From: Providencia rettgeri
GTDB lineage: Bacteria; Pseudomonadota; Gammaproteobacteria; Enterobacterales; Enterobacteriaceae
Direction: 5' to 3'
Assembly (NCBI RefSeq): GCF_041075285.1
Contig: NZ_CP163512.1
Coordinates: 3,906,001 to 3,970,000, forward strand
Length of the DNA stretch: 64,000 nt
The first letter of the stretch is position 1. Each line of letters starts with the position of its first letter. The notes below the pieces were generated by a model. The model made no database searches. It was not told the DNA's origin and saw only the letters and a list, made by a program, of their open reading frames with translations. The position numbers and the translations under genes are program-made. Below are positions 42,984 to 53,042 of this stretch, one piece after another.

Positions 42984-43820
42984 TCAACTATGACTTTCTT
43001 TTCGAACGCGTTCTATATGGATAGTGAGATACATGCACTCTTCGTTGGTTAAATGTCGTTGATATTTCTTCGCTAAAAAAGCACCAATTTTTTCGGCACA
43101 TTTCCATGACACGGAATAATTTTCTTTTATGACCATGTGCATCTCAATATCATCATTTTCTACGGGGTCATTACTCATCATCCGATGGGTAAAAAACTTT
43201 AAATGAGTCACAAAGCGTTGGTAGCTCAAGGTGTCTTGTTGATATTCGATTTGCAGATGATATTTCACAAAATGCATGATTTCATTCATGATCGCCATAG
43301 TTTCCATGACAATTGGCATCTCACCCGTTAGCTGAGCATTGACGAAATGTAGTGCAATAAACCCTGCTTCATCAATGGGTAACTCAACGTTTAAGTCTTG
43401 TTTGATGATGGCTAACGACGCCAACCCTAATTGATACTCTTTGGGGTAAAGCCGTTGAATTTCCCATAGCATTGTATTTGTAATAGAGAGACCTTTTATT
43501 TGCCTGTCAATGGCATAATTGCAATGGTCAGTCAGTACGATATAGAGGCTTTCATGTAAATCACCAAGCTTAGCTTTTGCATGCTCAATTATTTTGTTAC
43601 AAACCTCCATGACATTAAGCGGTATTTGACTCAATAACTCACTTAACCGATGAGTTAGCTCATTACTACGTAGTTCGAATACTTTTTCGATATTTTTAGG
43701 ATCGATAGGCTCGTTTACTTTCCTTTGAAAAGCGAGTCCTCGACCCATGACGACAACTTCTTGTTGTTTTTCATTCAGGGCGATAACCGCATTGTTATTT
43801 AAAATTTTTGCGATCCGCAT
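42984..43820 (-). CDS. bglG: BglG-family transcription antiterminator
   Basis: 278-residue RNA-binding regulator. An N-terminal CAT domain (MRIAKILNNNAVIALNEKQQ, about 1-55) binds RAT hairpins. Two PTS regulation domains follow: PRD1 about 65-170 (LTDHCNYAIDR with a phospho-His) and PRD2 about 172-278 (MVIKENYSVSWKCAEKIG, LTIHIERV). It is first in the cluster, with a RAT/terminator both upstream and downstream, as in the E. coli bgl operon, so it controls itself and bglF. Confidence 0.95.
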   Translation of the reverse strand: MRIAKILNNNAVIALNEKQQEVVVMGRGLAFQRKVNEPIDPKNIEKVFELRSNELTHRLSELLSQIPLNVMEVCNKIIEHAKAKLGDLHESLYIVLTDHCNYAIDRQIKGLSITNTMLWEIQRLYPKEYQLGLASLAIIKQDLNVELPIDEAGFIALHFVNAQLTGEMPIVMETMAIMNEIMHFVKYHLQIEYQQDTLSYQRFVTHLKFFTHRMMSNDPVENDDIEMHMVIKENYSVSWKCAEKIGAFLAKKYQRHLTNEECMYLTIHIERVRKESHS

Positions 43821-43839
43821 TTTTATTTCCCTTAAAACG

Positions 43840-43915
43840 AAAAAAACCTGATAGCCAAATGAAAAATCATCGGCTAATCAGGTTTTGCCTGCCTTTGATA
43901 GGGCAGTAACAATCC
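43840..43915 (-). promoter_or_regulatory. RAT antiterminator and overlapping terminator in the bglG leader
   Basis: On the minus strand the RAT runs from GGATTGTTACTGCC at 43915 to GGCAAAACC at about 43881. The terminator stem AAAACCTGATTAGCC (43886 down to 43872) with GGCTATCAGGTTTTTTT (43856 down to 43840) shares its first bases with the RAT. This is the first checkpoint of the operon. The promoter must lie in the 43916-44032 gap; no convincing CRP site was found there. Confidence 0.9.
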
Positions 43916-44032
43916 AGTAATTTACTTTTGTGTACTTTAATTAAACTTTTTGTTTTATTCAAACCACAAAGTTTGAAACTGTGAACTCGCACATTTTATT
44001 CTATTGATATCATCTTCATCAGGTTTAAAGTG

Positions 44033-44554
44033 CTATTTGATTGTTTTTTGCCACCAGGAAACGATGTAATCTGCCACCTGTTCAGGATTATTGATGTCTA
44101 ACTGTGGTATTTGTGTATCAATAATTTCATTACTGGCAACAGCAACCACATAGTTATCGATCAAGCCGTTAAGTGGTTTTCCGACCTCAGATCGAAACAA
44201 AGCGATTTTATCGATCGTCTCATGTTTAAACCCTTCAACTAAAATGAGATCTAAAGACGCGGGATCAAAACGGCTTGCTAAATAATACAGATCCATCTCT
44301 TTCGCTTTAGGGGTTTCTGTCATCAGCGCCCAACGTTTTTCGCTGGCAACAAGAGTTTGGTCTGCACCTGCTTTTCGTAACTCAAAACTGTCTTTGCCCG
44401 GTTTATCCACTTCCATATCATGGTGAGTGTGCTTAATTAAGCCGACACGCACGTTACGTTGCTTAAGTAATGGAATGACTTTTTTTAATAATGTCGTTTT
44501 ACCCGTGCCGCTGTAGGCGGTAATTCCGAGTAGGGGTAGAGTATTTTGCTTCAT
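44033..44554 (-). CDS. mobB: Molybdopterin-guanine dinucleotide biosynthesis protein MobB
   Basis: GTP-binding adaptor that assists MobA in converting molybdopterin to MGD. It is 173 residues, the normal length. The P-loop GITAYSGTGKTTLLKKVIPLL and the motifs VGLIKHTHHDMEVDKPGKDS and DLILVEGFKHE match the family. Its start overlaps the end of mobA by 4 bp (44551-44554), so the pair is translationally coupled. Confidence 0.95.
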   Translation of the reverse strand: MKQNTLPLLGITAYSGTGKTTLLKKVIPLLKQRNVRVGLIKHTHHDMEVDKPGKDSFELRKAGADQTLVASEKRWALMTETPKAKEMDLYYLASRFDPASLDLILVEGFKHETIDKIALFRSEVGKPLNGLIDNYVVAVASNEIIDTQIPQLDINNPEQVADYIVSWWQKTIK

Positions 44555-45144
44555 GGTAATTTTTGTTGTAACTCCCAGTTACGGCTATCTTCCGGGGTAT
44601 TCAAGTTAGCGAATGACCCAGTTTCTGACGAGAACGTGATGCCTTTTGCGTTGATTTCGCGCATAAATAGCATCAATTTACGATCACCTCTGGCGAGATA
44701 ATCATCAAGTTGGGATTGAAGACTGCGATGCAGTAGGGCGAAAGTAGGGTGCTCGCGCTCGGTATCCTGAGCGTAGCAGGCTAAGTGCTGTTCTTTTTCT
44801 GCAAACATTTTTTCCGATAAATTCAATGGGAAAGAAGGCACATCGCAAGGAACAAATAATAGCCAATCGGTTTTTGCATAGTGAAGAGCAGCTTGCATAC
44901 CAGCTAAAGGACCCGAAAAATCGCTATTTAAATCAGCAATCACCGTTAATTGACTTTGCCTATATACGTCTTGGTTGCGATTGGCATTAATCATCACTTG
45001 GCTAACTTGAGGGGATAAACGTGCGAGGATATATTGGTACAATGGTTTACCTAACAAAGGCACTAACCCCTTATCTTGCCCGCCCATACGTGTGCCTCGA
45101 CCACCTGCCAGTATAACCCCTGTAATTGATTGTCGAAATGACAT
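44551..45144 (-). CDS. mobA: Molybdenum cofactor guanylyltransferase MobA
   Basis: Transfers GMP from GTP to molybdopterin to form the MGD cofactor used by nitrate, DMSO and formate enzymes. It has 197 residues from ATG 45144. The upstream in-frame TTG at 45150 is rejected because the AAGGA site sits only about 2 nt from it but 8 nt from the ATG. The nucleotidyltransferase motif GVILAGGRGTRMGGQDKGLV and the metal-site FVPCDVPSFPL are intact. It is divergent from yihD, as in E. coli. Confidence 0.95.
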   Translation of the reverse strand: MSFRQSITGVILAGGRGTRMGGQDKGLVPLLGKPLYQYILARLSPQVSQVMINANRNQDVYRQSQLTVIADLNSDFSGPLAGMQAALHYAKTDWLLFVPCDVPSFPLNLSEKMFAEKEQHLACYAQDTEREHPTFALLHRSLQSQLDDYLARGDRKLMLFMREINAKGITFSSETGSFANLNTPEDSRNWELQQKLP

Positions 45145-45359
45145 ATTCAATATCCTTGAATATCTTCAAGAAAATGTTTTAACTTACCTGTAAACACTTT
45201 CGAGTATAGTAATTGCTAAAATTTATTCTATTTTGCTATAAAATCAATGAATATTCGTACGTATTGGCACTAAACTTTACGTAGATTGACAACAGTTCGC
45301 TTTTTCTCTTGTATGATTATTGATAACGTGTATCGAATATTCGTGATAAAGGAATAAAC

Positions 45360-45629
45360 ATGAAATGCCATCGCTTAAATGAAGTCATTGAGCTTCTGCA
45401 CCCTGTTTGGAAAGATAACTCAGATTTAAACCTTGTTGAATTATTGCAGAAACTTGCTGATGAAGCAGGCTTTAAAGGCAGCTTATCTGAATTAACGGAT
45501 GATGTATTGATCTATCATCTGAAAATGCGTGGCACAGACAGTAATGATGTAATCCCAGGTCTGAAAAAAGATTATGAAGACGACTTCAAAACGGCTATTT
45601 TACGTGCCCGTGGGATCATAAAAGATTGA
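45360..45629 (+). CDS. yihD: DUF1040 protein YihD
   Basis: Small cytoplasmic protein of 89 residues ([19 protein letters not shown]...), full length relative to E. coli YihD. It is mostly helical, with no known catalytic motif and no known function. It lies 3 bp before srkA and so forms an operon yihD-srkA-dsbA. GGAATAAAC precedes the ATG. Confidence 0.93.
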   Translation: MKCHRLNEVIELLHPVWKDNSDLNLVELLQKLADEAGFKGSLSELTDDVLIYHLKMRGTDSNDVIPGLKKDYEDDFKTAILRARGIIKD

Positions 45630-45632
45630 ATT

Positions 45633-46628
45633 ATGGATGAGATAGAACATTCGCATTTCCATTTTAGTGGAATTTCACCTGATTTGATTTTAGATGCGCT
45701 GATGGAAGCTGGGATCTATTTAGAATCAGGGCTGACAGAATTAAATAGCTATGAAAACCGTGTCTTTCAGTTTCAAGATGAAAATCGCCAACGTTATGTG
45801 GTGAAGTTTTATCGCCCTGAGCGCTGGAATCGGTCGCAAATTCAAGAAGAGCATGATTTCACGCTAGAGCTGCATGAAGAAGGATTACCTGTTGCTGCGC
45901 CTCTTGAGTTTGCTGGGCAAACGGTATTGGAGTTTGGCGGTTTTATGTTTGCTGTTTTTCCGAGCATTGGTGGACGGCAATATGAAACAGATAACTTATT
46001 TCAGCTCGAAAGTGTGGGGCATTTATTAGGGCGGATCCACCAAATTGGACAGCGCAAAAACTTTGCATTTCGTCCGACTATGGGGGTGGATGAATACCTT
46101 GATAAACCGCGCGATATTATCGTCTCGAGTTCATTACTAAAAGAACGTGACAAGGCGTTATTCATTGAATCGTTGGATAAACTGATTGCGCAGGTGAAAA
46201 CGCAATGGCCAACCACGCTATCCACTCTACGGCTGCAAGGGGATTGTCATCCAGGTAATATTTTGTGGCGTGATGAAGCGTGGATGGTGGATTTTGACGA
46301 TGCACGAAATGGTCCTGCAATTCAGGATCTGTGGATGTTGCTTAATGGCTCACGTCAAGAGCAACTTATTCAATTAGAGACATTATTAGAAACTTATAAT
46401 GAGTTTTCTGATTTTGATGTAAAACAGCTTAAGCTTATCGAACCGCTTAGGGCAATGCGTATGGTGCACTATCTCGGGTGGATTATTCGCCGTTGGCAAG
46501 ATCCTGCATTTCCTCGGGCATTTTCGTGGTTACAAGCTGATGATTTTTGGCAAAAGCAATCCATTGAGTTTGCACAGCAAATTGAACGGTTGCAGGATGC
46601 TCCTTTGCAATTAACCCCGCAGTTTTAA
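45633..46628 (+). CDS. srkA: Stress response kinase SrkA (YihE/RdoA)
   Basis: Ser/Thr kinase of the aminoglycoside phosphotransferase fold, 331 residues. In E. coli it is Cpx-induced and counters stress-triggered MazEF-dependent death. The catalytic loop LQGDCHPGNILW and the metal-binding Asp in WMVDFDDARNG are intact, and the N-lobe contains RYVVKFYRPERW with the ATP-binding Lys. It sits between yihD and dsbA, with gaps of 3 bp and 33 bp. Confidence 0.94.
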   Translation: MDEIEHSHFHFSGISPDLILDALMEAGIYLESGLTELNSYENRVFQFQDENRQRYVVKFYRPERWNRSQIQEEHDFTLELHEEGLPVAAPLEFAGQTVLEFGGFMFAVFPSIGGRQYETDNLFQLESVGHLLGRIHQIGQRKNFAFRPTMGVDEYLDKPRDIIVSSSLLKERDKALFIESLDKLIAQVKTQWPTTLSTLRLQGDCHPGNILWRDEAWMVDFDDARNGPAIQDLWMLLNGSRQEQLIQLETLLETYNEFSDFDVKQLKLIEPLRAMRMVHYLGWIIRRWQDPAFPRAFSWLQADDFWQKQSIEFAQQIERLQDAPLQLTPQF

Positions 46629-46661
46629 CATTTAAGTCTTTGTTTTTGGAGAGCGTAGTAT

Positions 46662-47279
46662 ATGAAAAAAATTATGTTGGCTTTGCTTGGTATTGCCATG
46701 TCTTTTGGTGCAGCAGCGAATTACACGGAAGGTAAAGAGTATACTGATGTTAAACCTGTGCAAAACCTGCCACAAGTTTTAGAGTTCTTCTCTTTTTACT
46801 GTCCACACTGCTACCAGTTTGAAAGTGTGTATAAAGTACCGCAAACAGTCGAAGCGAATTTACCAGAAGGCGTCAAAATGGAGCGCTACCATGTTGATTT
46901 TTTAGGGCCTTTAGGTGCTGATTTAACTCAAGCGTGGGCAGTTGCTATCGTATTGAAAGCAGAAGATAAAGTGACCCCAATTCTGTTTGAAGGCATTCAA
47001 AAAACGCAAACTATCAACAGCAAAGCCGATATTCGCAATGCTTTCATTAAAGCGGGGATCTCTGGTGAAGAGTATGATGCCGCGCTCAATAGTTTTGTGG
47101 TGAAATCCGTGGTAGCAAAACAGCAAAATGCAGCACAAGATCTAAAACTGCGTGGTGTGCCAGCCTTATTTGTTGACGGTAAATATCAGATCCGTAACAA
47201 CGGTATTTCTGTGGATAAAGCAGAAGACTACGGCAAAGAATTCTCCAATGTGGTGAATTTCTTAATTAACAAAAAGTAA
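46662..47279 (+). CDS. dsbA: Periplasmic thiol:disulfide oxidoreductase DsbA
   Basis: Introduces disulfide bonds into exported proteins and is reoxidised by DsbB. It is 205 residues with a signal peptide of about 19 residues (ending GAAA). The active site CPHC is at 47-50 ([12 protein letters not shown]), and the cis-Pro loop is [12 protein letters not shown]. The helical insert domain is of normal size. GGAG precedes the ATG. It is the last gene of yihD-srkA-dsbA and is followed by a palindromic hairpin. Confidence 0.96.
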   Translation: MKKIMLALLGIAMSFGAAANYTEGKEYTDVKPVQNLPQVLEFFSFYCPHCYQFESVYKVPQTVEANLPEGVKMERYHVDFLGPLGADLTQAWAVAIVLKAEDKVTPILFEGIQKTQTINSKADIRNAFIKAGISGEEYDAALNSFVVKSVVAKQQNAAQDLKLRGVPALFVDGKYQIRNNGISVDKAEDYGKEFSNVVNFLINKK

Positions 47280-47287
47280 TTCCTCTT

Positions 47288-47320
47288 GATGGTGGCAATT
47301 GTGCCACCATCCAGTTATTT
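47288..47320 (+). terminator. Terminator after dsbA
   Basis: A 10-bp stem, GATGGTGGCA/TGCCACCATC, with loop ATTG (47288-47311) lies 9 bp after the stop codon. The following T tract is weak (CAGTTATTTCCC). Confidence 0.7.
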
Positions 47321-47338
47321 CCCTCAGTAGCTAAATCA

Positions 47339-47491
47339 ATATCCACAATCCGACTACCTCCTTCATCTTGTGTTAAGTCAATCTTTCTATTCGCTAACTT
47401 ATTGATTTTTATTTCTTGTTTTTATATGCGAATAGCCTCTTTGTTATTGAATTTAATCAATAACATAAATATATACACAGGGTTATCCACA
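47339..47491. promoter_or_regulatory. DnaA-box candidates upstream of polA
   Basis: TTATCCACA at 47483-47491 is a perfect DnaA 9-mer. ATATCCACA at 47339-47347 differs by one base. Both lie in the 417-bp gene-free region before polA. DnaA control of polA would make sense, but chance occurrence in AT-rich DNA cannot be excluded. Confidence 0.45.
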
Positions 47492-47696
47492 AGATATCCT
47501 CTTGCCTAGAGGGATTAATCATACAGTGAATAATTACCAAATTGGTTTAAATAGAGTGTCATCGGTTTGAAAAAGGTGACGGTTTAAAGGGAATTTAGAG
47601 AGTGGGTAGGCGGAATTTAAAACTTGAGATGTATCTGAAGCCACATTATGGCATCCTATTAGTATTCATTCCCGATTAACAAGATGATGACAGACT

Positions 47697-50489
47697 ATGG
47701 CTCAGATTGCAGAAAATCCCCTTATTTTGGTTGATGGTTCTTCCTACCTATACCGTGCTTATCATGCATTCCCTCCGCTAACAAACAGTGCAGGCGAGCC
47801 TACAGGTGCTATGTATGGCGTGCTTAATATGTTGCGAAGCTTAATATTGCAATATAAACCTAGCCATGTCGCTGTTGTCTTTGATGCGAAGGGAAAAACG
47901 TTTCGTGATGAATTATTCGAAAGTTATAAGTCTCACCGCCCACCGATGCCTGATGATTTACGGGCACAAATCGCGCCATTGCATGAAATGGTTGAGGCAA
48001 TGGGCTTACCGTTGCTGGTGGTTCCTGGCGTTGAGGCTGATGATGTTATCGGCACCTTGGCTTGTGAGGCCAGCCGTAAAGGTATACCTGTTCTGATAAG
48101 TACTGGTGATAAAGATATGGCGCAGTTAGTTGAGCCAAATATCACACTGATCAACACCATGAACAACACTATTCTTGGCCCTGATGAGGTGAAAGAAAAG
48201 TACGGCGTTCCTCCCGAGCTTATCATCGATTTTTTAGCATTAATGGGTGACTCATCAGACAATATCCCTGGCGTGCCGGGGGTTGGTGAAAAAACCGCAT
48301 TAGCCTTGTTACAAGGAATTGGCAACTTAAACGCTATCTATAGCGACCTTGATGCAATTGCACCACTTGGTTTTAGAGGTTCGAAAACCTTAGCGCCTAA
48401 AATGGCCGAAAACCGTGAACTCGCCTTTTTATCTTATCAACTCGCAACGATTAAGACGGATGTCGAGTTGGATAAAAAGTGTGAAGAATTGCATATGGCT
48501 GAAATTGATGCAGATAAACTTCATCAGCTATTTAGCCGTTATGAGTTCAAGCGCTGGCTCGCAGAGGTCGAAAATGGATCTTGGATGGATGGCAAAGGAA
48601 CAAGTCGCAAAACGGCTCCAACCCCAGCAACGGCAAAAGTGAAGGCCCCAGCCCCTGCGACCCCGACGCTTAACGCTGAAAATTACCAAACCATTTTAGA
48701 CAAAACAGATTTACAGCGCTGGGTTGAAAAACTGAGCGCGGCATCTTTATTTGCCTTTGATACTGAAACTGACGGCTTAGACACACAAGAAGCACGTTTG
48801 GTTGGTATGTCATTTGCTATTGAAGCGGGTCATGCTGCCTATTTACCATTAGGTCATGATTACCTTGATGCCCCAGTTCAACTACCTCTGGACGAAGTGC
48901 TTCAGGTGATGAAACCGATCCTTGAGAATGAAAAAATTATTAAAATTGGTCAAAACCTGAAATTCGATGCGGAAATTTTAGAAAATTATGGCATTGAGCT
49001 TAAAGGTATTGGCTATGACACCATGTTGGAATCCTATGTGTTAAACAGTGTGGCAGGCATGGGACGTCATGATATGGATAGCCTAGCTGAGCGCCATCTT
49101 AACCACAAAACAGTGAGTTTTGAAGAAATTGCAGGCAAAGGTAAAAAACAGCTGACGTTTAACCAAATTGCTTTAGAAGAGGCCGCTAATTATGCAGCGG
49201 AAGACGCTGATGTCACTTTGTTGTTGCATCAAGCACTTTATCCGCAGCTAGAAGCTGAGCCAAAACTGAAGTACATTTTTGAAAATATCGAAATGCCGCT
49301 GGTGCCTGTATTAGTCCGCATGGAGCGTAAAGGGGTATTGATTAATGCAGCGACGCTCGCCGCACAATCGAAAGAGATCACGGCACGTCTAGGTGAGCTG
49401 GAAAAAGAGGCTTTTGAACTGGCAGGTGAAGAGTTCAACCTTGCATCACCAAAACAGTTGCAGACAATTTTATTTGAAAAGCTGCAATTACCGGTGATTA
49501 AGAAAACGCCAAGTGGTGCAGCTTCGACAAATGAAGAAGTGCTGGAAGAGCTGGCACTTAACCATGCGTTGCCTAAATTGCTTCTGGAGCACAGAAGCTT
49601 AGCCAAATTGAAATCGACCTATACAGATAAACTGCCTTTGATGATTAACCCTCGCACTGGTCGCGTTCATACCTCTTACCACCAAGCGGTGACGGCCACA
49701 GGGCGTTTATCTTCGCGGGATCCAAATTTACAAAATATCCCAGTAAGAACGGAAGAGGGGCGCAGAATTCGCCAAGCTTTTGTCGCGCGGGACGGTTACA
49801 AAATCATGGCGGCTGACTATTCGCAAATTGAATTACGCATTATGGCGCATCTATCACAAGATAAAGGCTTACTCACTGCTTTTGCAGAAGGAAAAGATAT
49901 CCATAAAGCGACGGCGGCAGAGGTGTTCGGTGTGCCTCTCGATAAAGTGACTAGCGATCAACGTCGTAGCGCAAAAGCGATTAACTTCGGCTTAATTTAT
50001 GGTATGAGTGCGTTTGGTTTAGCGCGCCAGTTAGGTATTCCCCGCGGCGAAGCTCAACGCTATATGGATCTGTATTTTGAACGTTATCCTGGGGTATTAC
50101 GTTATATGGAAAATACCCGCTTACAGGCATCTGAACAGGGGTATGTTGAGACCTTGGAAGGTCGTCGATTGTACTTAGCCGATATTAAATCCAGCAATGG
50201 TATGCGTCGTAAGGCCGCTGAGCGTGAAGCCATCAATGCCCCAATGCAAGGGACTGCTGCTGATATCATCAAAAAAGCGATGATCGCCGTAGATAACTGG
50301 TTGCAAAAGGAAAAACCACAAGCCGACATGTTAATGCAAGTGCATGATGAGTTGGTCTTTGAAGTCAAAGAATCAGAATTAGAGCGCGTTCAAGCTCAGG
50401 TACAAACGCTGATGGAACAAAGCTTGAAGTTGGCTGTGCCGCTTAAAGTGGAAGTGGGTATTGGCGATAACTGGGACGAAGCCCACTAA
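47697..50489 (+). CDS. polA: DNA polymerase I
   Basis: 930-residue replication/repair polymerase with all three modules. The 5'-nuclease domain (about 1-290) has [20 protein letters not shown] and [14 protein letters not shown]. The 3'-5' exonuclease domain (about 320-520) retains [11 protein letters not shown] and [10 protein letters not shown], so proofreading should be active. The polymerase domain carries the catalytic [11 protein letters not shown], the [15 protein letters not shown] finger helix and [10 protein letters not shown]. An Ala/Pro-rich linker near 310 joins the first two domains. Its stop codon is formed by the first bases of an ERIC element. Confidence 0.98.
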   Translation: MAQIAENPLILVDGSSYLYRAYHAFPPLTNSAGEPTGAMYGVLNMLRSLILQYKPSHVAVVFDAKGKTFRDELFESYKSHRPPMPDDLRAQIAPLHEMVEAMGLPLLVVPGVEADDVIGTLACEASRKGIPVLISTGDKDMAQLVEPNITLINTMNNTILGPDEVKEKYGVPPELIIDFLALMGDSSDNIPGVPGVGEKTALALLQGIGNLNAIYSDLDAIAPLGFRGSKTLAPKMAENRELAFLSYQLATIKTDVELDKKCEELHMAEIDADKLHQLFSRYEFKRWLAEVENGSWMDGKGTSRKTAPTPATAKVKAPAPATPTLNAENYQTILDKTDLQRWVEKLSAASLFAFDTETDGLDTQEARLVGMSFAIEAGHAAYLPLGHDYLDAPVQLPLDEVLQVMKPILENEKIIKIGQNLKFDAEILENYGIELKGIGYDTMLESYVLNSVAGMGRHDMDSLAERHLNHKTVSFEEIAGKGKKQLTFNQIALEEAANYAAEDADVTLLLHQALYPQLEAEPKLKYIFENIEMPLVPVLVRMERKGVLINAATLAAQSKEITARLGELEKEAFELAGEEFNLASPKQLQTILFEKLQLPVIKKTPSGAASTNEEVLEELALNHALPKLLLEHRSLAKLKSTYTDKLPLMINPRTGRVHTSYHQAVTATGRLSSRDPNLQNIPVRTEEGRRIRQAFVARDGYKIMAADYSQIELRIMAHLSQDKGLLTAFAEGKDIHKATAAEVFGVPLDKVTSDQRRSAKAINFGLIYGMSAFGLARQLGIPRGEAQRYMDLYFERYPGVLRYMENTRLQASEQGYVETLEGRRLYLADIKSSNGMRRKAAEREAINAPMQGTAADIIKKAMIAVDNWLQKEKPQADMLMQVHDELVFEVKESELERVQAQVQTLMEQSLKLAVPLKVEVGIGDNWDEAH

Positions 50490-50615
50490 TACTCGTCATT
50501 TTTCATGCTGTGGCGGTGTTGGTTTCATTCAGCCACTTGGGGCACATACTTTTGTATGCTCCCCAAGCTGTCTTCACTCACCGCCTTGCCACAACATGAA
50601 CTATATAGAGTATTA
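50487..50615. repeat. ERIC-type intergenic repeat
   Basis: A 129-bp imperfect palindrome begins TAATACTC (50487-50494) and ends GAGTATTA (50608-50615). It has a core TTGGGGCACATAC...GTATGCTCCCCAA and outer arms TTCATG-TGTGGC / GCCACA-CATGAA. Read on the minus strand, it matches the layout and many words of the ERIC consensus (GTGAG-GAAG, GGGG core, CCAAC, TGACG-GTAT). Its first three bases serve as the polA stop codon. Confidence 0.8.
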
Positions 50616-50686
50616 ATAGGTAAACGGCTTTAGAAGCAAAAAACTAGCAGCAAAAGAAAAAACTCGGCGGAAAGATCATGTAAGGC

Positions 50687-50723
50687 ACCTCAAAGGTTAG
50701 CGACAACTTTTGGGGTATTTTTA
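50687..50723 (+). terminator. Terminator of polA
   Basis: ACCTCAAAGGTT (50687-50698) pairs with AACTTTTGGGGT (50705-50716) and is followed by ATTTTTAT. It lies after the ERIC element, so the polA message carries the ERIC hairpin in its 3' UTR. Confidence 0.7.
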
Positions 50724-50998
50724 TGCCTAGCATATTTTTTCTCGTGGTGTTTACGCAAAATTTGGCGGCGTTTTATTCCCTTTACATTGCAGATAATTCA
50801 TGGGTAAAACACTGAATTTTAAATATATCGTAGAGATGGGAATGGGGTTTATTATGCGATTTAGATCTCATAAATATGTAATAAAAGTACGTTTTTAACG
50901 AATTCATAGGCAATATGCAGAGCTGAATCGTAGTAAGCTTTGAAAAAAAACTACAAAAAGTCTTTTTTTTGTGCGAAAAATAAAGTACATTAATAGGC

Positions 50999-51110
50999 GT
51001 AGGGTACAGAGGTAAGATGTTCTATCTTTCAGACCTTTTACTTCACGTAATCGGATTTAGCTGAATATTAGCTGCTCCAGTCAAAAATTTTTGGCTGGAG
51101 CATTTTTTTA
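50999..51110 (+). ncRNA. spf: Spot 42 small RNA
   Basis: Starts GTAGGGTACAGAGGTAAGAT and continues through the known Spot 42 body (TTCTATCTTTCAGACC, CGTAATCGGATTTAGCTGAA). It ends in a terminator GCTCCAGTC...GGCTGGAGC followed by seven T. By eye it is near-identical to the E. coli RNA except in the terminator loop. Spot 42 is an Hfq-dependent regulator that represses galK and other carbon-use genes and is itself repressed by cAMP-CRP. Its place between polA and engB is conserved. Confidence 0.95.
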
Positions 51111-51177
51111 TCTAAATTTCAGATGATTAGAGTTAAAGTAGACAAGTGAGCCACAGGTGACTCACCTCTTCGGTAGG

Positions 51178-51789
51178 TTAAGCCGGTGTGTTATACCAGC
51201 TATCTAACTTAATTCGCAGTTTATCAACGCCTATTTTTTTCAGCGCAGAAAAATATTCAACTTGAATATCCCCTTCTAATGGGGCCAGTGCTTCACGCAC
51301 TTCTGTTAGCTGTTTCTTTCTTGCACCTGAAGCCAGTTTATCGGCTTTTGTTAGCAAAACTAAAACGGGAACATTCATTGCCACTGACCACTCGATCATT
51401 TGCATGTCGAGATCTTTTAGCGGATGGCGGATATCCATTAAAACGACGAGGCCTTTAATACACTCTCTTTTTTGCAGATACTCACCAAGAGCTTGTTGCC
51501 ATTTGCGCTTCATTTCTTCAGGAACTTCGGCATAACCATAACCAGGAAGGTCAACAAGGCGCACACCTTCTTCAACTTCAAATAGGTTGATTAGCTGCGT
51601 TCTACCTGGTGTTTTACTGGTACGTGCTAAGCTTTTTTGCTGTGTTAATGCGTTTAACGCACTGGATTTACCTGCATTTGAGCGGCCAGCAAAAGCCACT
51701 TCAATACCCGTATCTTTGGGTAGATGACGGATATCGGGTGCACTAATGACAAATTTTGCCATCTGATAGTTATGATTTTTAATTGCCAT
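51178..51789 (-). CDS. engB: Ribosome biogenesis GTPase EngB (YihA/YsxC)
   Basis: Essential GTPase for large-subunit assembly. It has 203 residues from ATG 51789 (MAIKNHNYQ), chosen because GGGAG lies about 8 nt upstream and it matches the E. coli start. The TTG frame from 51816 adds nine non-conserved residues. The G motifs are GRSNAGKS (G1), KTPGRTQ (G2), [11 protein letters not shown] (G3), TKADK (G4) and SALKK (G5). It converges with spf. Confidence 0.95.
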   Translation of the reverse strand: MAIKNHNYQMAKFVISAPDIRHLPKDTGIEVAFAGRSNAGKSSALNALTQQKSLARTSKTPGRTQLINLFEVEEGVRLVDLPGYGYAEVPEEMKRKWQQALGEYLQKRECIKGLVVLMDIRHPLKDLDMQMIEWSVAMNVPVLVLLTKADKLASGARKKQLTEVREALAPLEGDIQVEYFSALKKIGVDKLRIKLDSWYNTPA

Positions 51790-52078
51790 TGGTCGTTCTC
51801 CCTGAGTTAGCCTCAAAAGGCTGGGGGATTATAGCTTTGCTTTGCCTCTTCCGACAACTCGAAATATTGACAGTGCTTACGTTACCTATATTGAATAAAT
51901 GGATAATAGTAGTAAAAGGGGGCAATGGAGAAATCATCACAATTGGTCTACAATCTAACGCATTTGGTGTTTTTCAAGCTTTTGGCGTAAATATAGGTAA
52001 ATCTTTAGCAATCTCGGCGTCTTCACTCTAGAATTGGCTAATTGCAGTTGTCATGCGTCATAACGAAAGGGATCTTAC

Positions 52079-52651
52079 ATGTTAAAACGAATTTTTGTGC
52101 CACTTTTGGCCGTTTGCGCAATGAGCGCCTCCTCTCTTGCATTATCTGCAGGTGAAACTTATGTCAAATTAGTGACGTCAGCGGGTAATATCGAATTAGA
52201 ATTGAACAGTAAGAAAGCGCCGGTGACGACAGAAAACTTCGTTCAATATGTCAATGAAGGCTATTACAATGGAACAACCTTCCACCGAGTGATCCCAGGC
52301 TTTATGATCCAAGGTGGTGGCTTCGATAAAGACTTACAGCAAAAACAAACCCGTGCACCTATCAAAAATGAAGCAGATAATGGCTTACGTAACTTGCGCG
52401 GTACTATTTCCATGGCACGTACAGCAAACAAAGACAGTGCAACAAGCCAGTTCTTTATTAATGTTGCTGACAATGCATTCTTAGATCATGGTCAACGTGA
52501 TTTTGGCTACGCCGTATTTGGTAAAGTGGTTAAAGGCATGGATGTGGCAGATAAAATCTCTAAAGTGAAAACTGAGAATGTTGGCCCATATCAAAATGTC
52601 CCTGTTGAACCGATCAAAATTATTTCCGCAGAAGTGATTAAAAAACCGTAA
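52079..52651 (+). CDS. ppiA: Periplasmic peptidyl-prolyl cis-trans isomerase PpiA
   Basis: Cyclophilin that speeds proline isomerisation in folding periplasmic proteins. It is 190 residues with a signal peptide of about 24 residues ending in LSA. The cyclophilin core motifs are [40 protein letters not shown] and [16 protein letters not shown]. Catalytic Arg and Gln positions are present. A terminator follows. In E. coli yhfG-fic lie between ppiA and pabA, and neither is seen here. Confidence 0.95.
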   Translation: MLKRIFVPLLAVCAMSASSLALSAGETYVKLVTSAGNIELELNSKKAPVTTENFVQYVNEGYYNGTTFHRVIPGFMIQGGGFDKDLQQKQTRAPIKNEADNGLRNLRGTISMARTANKDSATSQFFINVADNAFLDHGQRDFGYAVFGKVVKGMDVADKISKVKTENVGPYQNVPVEPIKIISAEVIKKP

Positions 52652-52660
52652 TACAGCTTT

Positions 52661-52696
52661 GTGGGTAAACGAATGCGTTTACCCACTTTCGTTTGC
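52661..52696 (+). terminator. Terminator after ppiA
   Basis: An 11-bp stem, GTGGGTAAACG (52661-52671) with CGTTTACCCAC (52676-52686) and loop AATG, is followed by TTTCGTTT. Confidence 0.85.
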
Positions 52697-53042
52697 AAAT
52701 TGACCTTTCTCTCTGCGGTTTTATTGTGACACTTACGAAAAGTTTGTCAGAATCTCACCGTATTTAAAAATACTTTTACTACCTTGTATTTAAAGTAATT
52801 CTTAATCTCATTATGAAGTTGTTATGGGAGTGTAAATATAATCCCATGATTTTTATATGGAAATTTTCAGAGATAAAAAGCATTCCTTGACTTAAATAGG
52901 CTATTTTCCTGCCTTGGCTGTGATATGATAGCCGCCCTTTGATATTTTTTGTGGTGTTTTAATCATCGTTCTGATTGCCAACATCAAAAAAATATGCATT
53001 GGAAATAATATATAATGATAAAAATCAGTCGGATAGGCTACT
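52697..53042. other. Gene-free region between ppiA and pabA
   Basis: About 345 bases, AT-rich. No remnant of yhfG or fic (HPFxxGNGR motif) is visible in any frame. It must hold the pabA promoter, which I could not place with confidence. Confidence 0.4.

Noticed and set aside
43960..44010. Possible CRP site upstream of bglG (TGTGCGAGTTCACA on the minus strand)
   Set aside because: The half-sites are only 4 bp apart instead of 6, so it does not fit the CRP consensus.
51783..52031. 82-codon plus-strand frame across the engB start
   Set aside because: It overlaps the engB start region antisense and lacks a ribosome site, so it is probably chance.
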